In this document: in pieces, positions 58,165 to 64,000 of the stretch
Position numbering within the stretch: position 1 is the first letter of the stretch
How the letters are laid out: each line of letters opens with the position of its first letter
NCBI GenBank assembly: GCA_033807695.1
Contig: CM066303.1
Span: forward strand, 2,480,001-2,544,000
Reading direction: 5' to 3'
From: Daedaleopsis sinensis
Lineage: Eukaryota; Basidiomycota; Agaricomycetes; Polyporales; Polyporaceae
DNA: 64,000 nt
Notes under the pieces: model-generated
Told to the model about the DNA's origin: nothing
Seen by the model: the letters and a program-made list of their open reading frames with translations, nothing else
Database searches by the model: none
Position numbers and translations under genes: made by a program

Positions 58165-61100
58165 ATGGCGCTGCGCCTTCTTGCCAGCGCGGCCGTGCTG
58201 GCCTTTACTACCACCGTAGCTGCGATTGGCCAAGACACCTGCGTCGCATTCAAATCTTCGCGGTCCACATTCGCAGTCGTGAACAGCGGGAAGGCGGCAC
58301 CTATCCTCCTCTCCCCCGACGAATGGCCCGGGGTGCAGCGTGCGGCGTTCGACTTTGCGTCGGACATCCAGCAAGTCACCGGGGTCAAACCCGCACTTCG
58401 CAACGTCACTTCGACGGTCACGTCGTCCATCTCTGGGGGCTCGACCGCCATCATTGTTGGCACGCTCGGAAAATCGTCTCTAATCGACGAAGTCGTCAAT
58501 CGGACCAAGCTGGACGTATCTTCGCTCGAAGGGCAATGGGAGGCGTTCCTTGCGAAGGAGGTCGCGAATCCTCTACCTGGAATCAAGAGTGCGTATGTCG
58601 TGATCGGCTCTGATAAGCGTGGGACGATATTTGCGCTGTATGACCACTCTGAACAATTCGGTGAGTGACATACGTTCTACTAGGCAATAGATACCGCACT
58701 GAGCATGAGGTATAGGCGTCTCTCCTTGGTATTGGTGAGTATTTTGTCACTTGTGTCTGTCCACGGGGTACCGTGTTCTCATGTGCGTGCGGTCGAAAGG
58801 TGGGCAGATGTTCCAACAACAAAGCACAATCAACTCTTTGTCGAATCCTCGGGATGCTCGCACGGTTCTCCGACCGTCAAGTACCGCGGGATTTTCTTCA
58901 ACGACGAGCAGCCCGCGCTTCAAAACTGGGCGATGGAGAAGTTCACGAATGGTACCGGAGCATCGCTCACGGGATCTCCTTTCAACCACTTTTTCTACAC
59001 CAAAGTGTACGTGTGCATTCCGATACAGACACACGCGTCAGCTGAATCGTGTCCCAGGTTTGAGCTCATCCTCCGTATGAAAGGCAACTACCTCTGGCCT
59101 GGTGAGTCCCATATTATTTTCCCTCGAGTCACCATTCCTAAGAGTCGACCTCAAACGTGTAGCACAATGGAGTAGGTTCGTGTCGCTCGTCTCCCACGTG
59201 ACCGCGTCCGGATAAATGGCACTCACACGGGAGCCCCACAGCGCGTTCAACGTCGACGACACCCAGAACCAGCCCCTCGCGGACTGGTTTGGCATCGCCA
59301 TGGGCACGAGCCACGAGGAGCCCATGATGCGCTCGGTGCCGGTCGAGTGGAACCTCTTCGGCCAGGGCGCATGGGACTACGGCTCGAACCAGCAGAACGT
59401 GTACGACTTCTGGAAAGTGGGCGCGGAGCGCGCTAGGCCGTACGAGGGCGTGTTCACGATCGGGATGCGTGGAAACGGTGAGCATAACGCACGCATCGAA
59501 TTTGTCTGCGGGGAACCGGCGCACTGATCACGGACCGGGGATATAGGCGATTGTGGGTGACGATCTCCCGTGCCTTGGCTGGTGGTAGGCATACTGAGAG
59601 TGCCTGGCGTGGTGCAGTGCCGCTCGCGGGTGAAGGACAGAACATCGCCCTGCTTGAGAAGATCGTCGCGGATCAGCGTCAATTGCTCATGGACGTGTTC
59701 AACACTACGGACGTGACGACGATTCCTCAGGTCTGGACACTCTGTGAGTAGGCCCCGCTTGTTCATAGCTCGGAACTTCGTCGCGCTTACTCAGAGCACG
59801 GCAGATAAAGAAGTAGAGGGATACTATGACGACGGGATGCAAGTGCCCGATGATGTTGTCCTCCTGTGGTCTGACGACAAGTACGTGTATTATCACACCG
59901 TGGCCCCTCTAATGGAACCTGACGAGGACATTGTAGCTGGGGTAACGTGCGTAGGAATCCTCTCTTGAGCGAACGCAACAGAACCGGCGGCTCTGGTGTC
60001 TATTACCACGTAAGTTCTTTTAAAAGTCCATAACTACTCATTCCTGACGATGCACGGACAGGTTGATTATGTCGGGGACCCTAGGGATTACAAATGGATT
60101 ACCGTAAGCTATTGTCAGGACACCTCGCAAGCTATGGTGACCTAACCTCATCCCATTCAACAGAGCAGCCAAATCGAGAAGGTACAGTGTTAGCTGACAC
60201 ACGAGAAAGCTAACTTACTGATACACATGGACAGACATTCGACCAGATGTCGACCGCTGTCGCACGAGATGCCACCACTATTTGGATCCTCAACGTCGGC
60301 GACCTCAAGCCTTACGAGATGCATTCCGAGTTCTTCCTCACCCTTGGGTGGGACGCTTCAAAATGGACGCCGTCAAACCTCCACACTTTCGTAACCAGCT
60401 GGGCACAACGCGAGTTTGACTTGTCTGTATCCGACGCAGCGGAAGTCGCGGGCATCATCGGGAACGTCACCCGCCACAACGCGAGGCGCAAGCCGGAGTT
60501 GTGGAACTCGACCACGTACAGCTTGACCAACTACCGAGAGTGCGCTCCGATGTGTCACTCCGCTGTTGACCTGTATGCTGACGCATTCCCCTGAGCAGAG
60601 CGGATAGCATCTTGGCGATGCTTCAAAACGTGAACGCAACCTCAACCCGTATCTTCAACTCTCTTCCGGCTGCGACAAAGCCTGCGTTCTTCCAGCTCGT
60701 ACACCACCCTGTCCAGGCTACCCTGACACTCGCGAACATGTGGATTTCGGCTGGTATCAACAACTTGAGGGCCTCACAGGCTCGACTCAGCGCGAACAAC
60801 TTCATGGACCAAGTTGTGCAACTGTTCGATCAAGATTACGCCATCGAGGTGGATTACCACACCATCTTGGACGGTGCGTTGCTGGCCGCCGCTTCTCAGT
60901 CATGCGCTAAATTGGATCTCATGATACAGGGAAATGGTACGTTCTTAGAATCGCTGACACGAAGCTGATATCGACGCAGAGACCCCCAGGGATCACATCA
61001 TGGATCAAACCCACGTCATGTACTACTACTGGCAGCAGCCCATGGCGAACACGTAGGTGACGTTCGATGCATTCTGCACCAACCTTCTGACCTCTCTCTC

Positions 61101-62385
61101 AGCATGCCCTTCGTGACCAAGGTGCAGCCGAGAAAGCAAGCGCTTGCGGGCGCGATGAGAATTATCCCCGAGGGCAGTTCCGGCGCATGGTGAGTTTCGA
61201 CGTTCATGCTTTAGGCTCGGGCCTCTTCATTCACCGGATGGAATCGAAGGCCCGGAGACAATGTGAACAACTGTGCACTGGGTTATGGCTGCCCGAATCC
61301 CTCGTTATCCATTGACCCCTTCGTGCCTGCGGAAAACCGTTTTGTTGACGTTGCAGCGGGCGGCCCGACGCCGTTCACGTTCACTGTCACGTCCAACGCG
61401 TCCTGGCTGACCATCTCTCCGGAGAAGGGCTCTATCTCCCCTGGCTCTCCCGAACAGCGTGTCTTCCTCAGCGTCGACTGGAGCAAGGTTTCCGGGGTAC
61501 AGACCGCCATGATCAACTTTGCAGCAAACGTGCAGGATCAGCCGCCGATGTCGGTCCCCGTGAGCATCACTGCCAACCATACTGTTGTTCCAAATGGCTT
61601 CTCAGGTACGCTGCGCACGATGGCGGTCGGAAATAGCGTCGGCGTTGAACGCTCTTTGGCAGGATTCGTGGAAGGCGACGGGACGGTGTCTATCGAAGCC
61701 GCCCATGCTTCCCGGAACACGACCGTTCAAGGTTTGACCTGGACTGAGATCCCGGGGATAGGCAAGACGGTCTCTGGGGTAACGCCATGGCCCCGTGGCG
61801 GCAATGAGCTGAACTTCACTGCCGGCAACGGGCCTAGCATGTACGTATCTTCCCTCTCTAACGTGGGCCGTACTCACGCTACGCCGCAGCGAGTATGACT
61901 TCCTCCTCTTCAATACCCTCGGGCAGGCCGGCAACGTCAGCATTACGACAATGGTGTCAACGTCTCTGAACAGCCAGGGGGACGACCGCCCGCTCGGGAT
62001 AGCTCTTCAAATCGATGACGGCCAGCCGCAGACGAGCTACTTCGTTCCCCGGGCGACTCCAGGGAATCTGCCTGACGCTTGGGGTGGGCTTGATGGATGG
62101 GTAGCGAACAGCATCATCGAAGTTCCGATGGTCTTCCCCGTGCAGCCGGGCGCGCACACGCTCAAGGTACGCCGAGCACTAATGGGGATATGATAGTCGA
62201 TGCTGAACTCGAGGATGCGTCTAGGTGTGGATGATAGAGCCGACGGTCGTGGTGCAGAAGATTGTGATTGGTGCGTACGAGAGAGTCGCTAGGCTCTATT
62301 CACTCTTCTCAATGGTCCACATCTTACAGACACCGGTGGCGTGCGGCCAAGCTACTTGGGTCCCCCAGAAAGCATGCGCGTGTAA
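58165..62385 (+). CDS. Secreted GH115 xylan alpha-1,2-glucuronidase
   Basis: GH115 enzymes remove (4-O-methyl)glucuronic acid from glucuronoxylan. I assign 22 exons summing to 1001 residues with all phases consistent, starting with a signal peptide (MALRLLASAAVLAFTTTVAA). Family landmarks in order: EWPGVQRAAFDFASDIQQVTG, GVSPWYWWADVP, KYRGIFFNDEQPALQNW, RMKGNYLWPAQW, GTSHEEPMMRSVPVEWN, FTIGMRGNGDLP, LLWSDDNWGNVRR, GGSGVYYHVDYVGDPRDYKW, LNVGDLKPYEMHSEFFLTLGW, then DQTHVMYYYWQQP and a C-terminal beta domain ending PPESMRV. Exon 7 (59547-59552, 6 nt) and exon 15 (60930-60936, 7 nt) are microexons deduced from phase. No damage seen; this is the clearest sign of a biomass-degrading lifestyle. Confidence 0.95.
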
Positions 62386-62752
62386 GATAGCGAACAATGT
62401 GTATTGTAGCGTTTTTCTCATAGGATGTTCTATCGCTACTTCTCTTCCAATCTCCGGCTGTTCGGGCATAGCAGGAACAAACCGACAGTAGATTGCAGGC
62501 TCGAAAACTTAGTAATAGAAGTCTAAGAAGAGGAAGCCTCAGGAGGCCAATGCGCGCCCCGTCAGATGGTCGGTAGACGCCAAGATCCGGTATCCCGAAC
62601 CCTAAAAAAGGTAATTGTGGCGGAGGGAGGGCGGATCATGCACGCACAACGAGTCGTTCCCACAATTCAGCGACACACTCTTGACCTTTGACCACCATCT
62701 ACTCGTCATCCTCTTATTTGCCGCGCGCACACAACTCGCTTGGTCAAACATC
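62386..62752. other. Intergenic region between GH115 and ornithine aminotransferase
   Basis: 367 bp without coding signs; should hold the GH115 3' end and the downstream promoter. Confidence 0.4.
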
Positions 62753-64000
62753 ATGGCTCCTGCTGCTATCTCACAAAGTACGGCAAGCTCACCGACGATC
62801 GGTGATGCGAAGAACACGCACAAGGCTGCACTCGGAAATGGGCGCGGACCTGTCCATATTTCCTCCGCCGAAGTCCTTCGGTTGGAGCATGAATATGGGG
62901 CACACAAGTAAGTCTTTCATCTCGCGCGTTTGGGGTCGTCCGCACGTCAGTCGTAGGAGTCCCAACCCCGCCAACCACACTCCGCGGGACAGAGAACAGC
63001 ATCGGCAAGGCCTTAAACATTTAGGGCGTTGCCCGTGGCGTTCTCTGTCCCATTCCACGTACTCAGTGTGACCCTTCTTGCATTGCAGCTGTTGTGCGAA
63101 GCCCTTCGTGTGATGGCACTGCCGTACATCCGCGCGTACAAGACGCGAGGAAGAGACGGGGCAATACATCTAGTCCACTTTGTTCCTTCATATTCTCGTG
63201 GTGTAGTACACGTACTGACGTCATGTGTACGCAGCTATCACCCACTCCCCGTTGTATTTGAATCCGCAAAGGGTGCCAAGTGCGTGACATTTGCAGTTGG
63301 ATGACACTGTTGCCTGTCCTAACTCGGTTACTAGAGTTTGGGATCCGGAAGGCAAGGAGTACATCGACATGCTTTCCGCGTATTCGTGAGTTCTCTCCCA
63401 TGTATCACATCACGTTGAGTGGATAATTCACCGCCTACCCGACAGAGCTGTCAATCAGGTGAGCGCAATGCTTTCTCTGCGTAGTGTGACAGAATCTTGT
63501 CTCTCGCACCTTCGGGATACCGTTCGCCGCACGATGCATCTATCATCTAAACCACGTTCCGGCTCAAACGGACAATGGTTCGCCATAACGGACTGATGCT
63601 TGAACTCGTGGACCGGGGTTGATGTCCGCTTTGGTAAACTTCCTCCTGCCGCCAGACGAGAAATCCGCGGACGTGATACTGCCCCGGGCTTCTAGTGTCA
63701 AAATAGCGCGGCTCGTTCGCGATTGAACGATGGATCGTGTTCTCTTCGGATCGAGCGAACGGATCGAGCGCACGACCCCATAGAGCCAGTAGGCCGCGAA
63801 CCGGCTGGGGCGGTCGGTCTTGCCAGTGAAGTGGGGTGATCTGTGGGGTGACATGTCGAGGCTGCTCGCTGCTTTCGTCGATGCAGGGTTCTATCCGTTG
63901 TGGCAATGCATGAGCAAGCAAACGCCATTTCGTGCGGTGTCTACCAGCCGGCATTCGTTTTATTGGCCCAAATATTTTCGCCAATACGTGTACTCATCAC
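62753..64000 (+). CDS. Ornithine aminotransferase, first four exons
   Basis: A PLP enzyme that converts ornithine and 2-oxoglutarate to glutamate semialdehyde and glutamate. Exons 62753-62907, 63235-63279, 63335-63385 and 63446-63458 join in phase to give SSAEVLRLEHEYGAHNYHPL, VFESAKGAKVWDPEGKEYID and MLSAYSAVNQ, the family N-terminus. Exon 4 is 13 nt. Intron 1 is 327 nt. After the GTGAGC donor at 63459 the expected next motif (GHCHPKI) is not found in the remaining 540 nt, so either intron 4 is very long or an insertion interrupts the gene. The PLP lysine region lies beyond the window. Confidence 0.85.
63547..63984 (-). CDS. Unidentified 145-codon frame in the ornithine aminotransferase intron
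   Basis: It starts MAKIFGPIKRMPAGRHRTKW and contains RHVTPQITPLHWQDRPPQPV. No family is recognised. Its place, opposite a gene that should continue here, would fit part of an inserted element, but it may be a chance frame. Confidence 0.2.
   Translation of the reverse strand: MAKIFGPIKRMPAGRHRTKWRLLAHALPQRIEPCIDESSEQPRHVTPQITPLHWQDRPPQPVRGLLALWGRALDPFARSEENTIHRSIANEPRYFDTRSPGQYHVRGFLVWRQEEVYQSGHQPRSTSSSISPLWRTIVRLSRNVV

Overview
The window looks like nuclear DNA of a basidiomycete fungus, probably an Agaricomycete. The genes are GC-rich and cut by many short GT-AG introns (mostly 50-70 nt, some longer). The proteins include a GH115 xylan glucuronidase typical of plant-biomass degraders, and paired single-pass membrane proteins with a Thr/Ser/Pro stalk of a kind common in mushrooms. 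Exon structures below were worked out by hand from splice signals, reading phase and family knowledge; nothing was searched. Layout: (1) 1-5390 holds a Nudix hydrolase (minus) running off the left edge, then two tandem paralogous membrane proteins (plus). (2) 5878-10909 and 51309-55662 are rich in copies of one small TATA-driven spliced gene unit. I count seven copies, a to g. The stretch 6385-10909 (left arm) and the stretch 51309-55662 (right arm) are colinear in inverted orientation, so a block of about 40 kb lies between two 4.4-4.5 kb inverted repeats. A stem-loop sits just inside each arm. (3) Inside the block are ordinary housekeeping genes: a proteasome-associated deubiquitinase (UBP6/USP14 type), a BAP31/Yet-type ER membrane protein, an intron-containing tRNA-Trp, an MPP6-like exosome cofactor and the histone chaperone ASF1. 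(4) Most of the interior, about 16.1-48.2 kb, is a GC-rich, gene-poor tract built from slipped short words and microsatellites, with strong over-use of TGCCAGTG/CACTGGCA. One coding gene, a 320-residue Pro/Gly/Gln-rich protein, lies in it at 28.9-30.0 kb. (5) To the right of the block are a foldback sequence, the 3' end of an unidentified membrane protein, a complete 22-exon GH115 gene and the first four exons of ornithine aminotransferase, which runs into unrecognised DNA at the right edge. The genes do not form one pathway. The main biological interest is architectural: the inverted arms made of a mobile-looking gene unit, the two stem-loops at their inner edges, and the simple-sequence tract they enclose.
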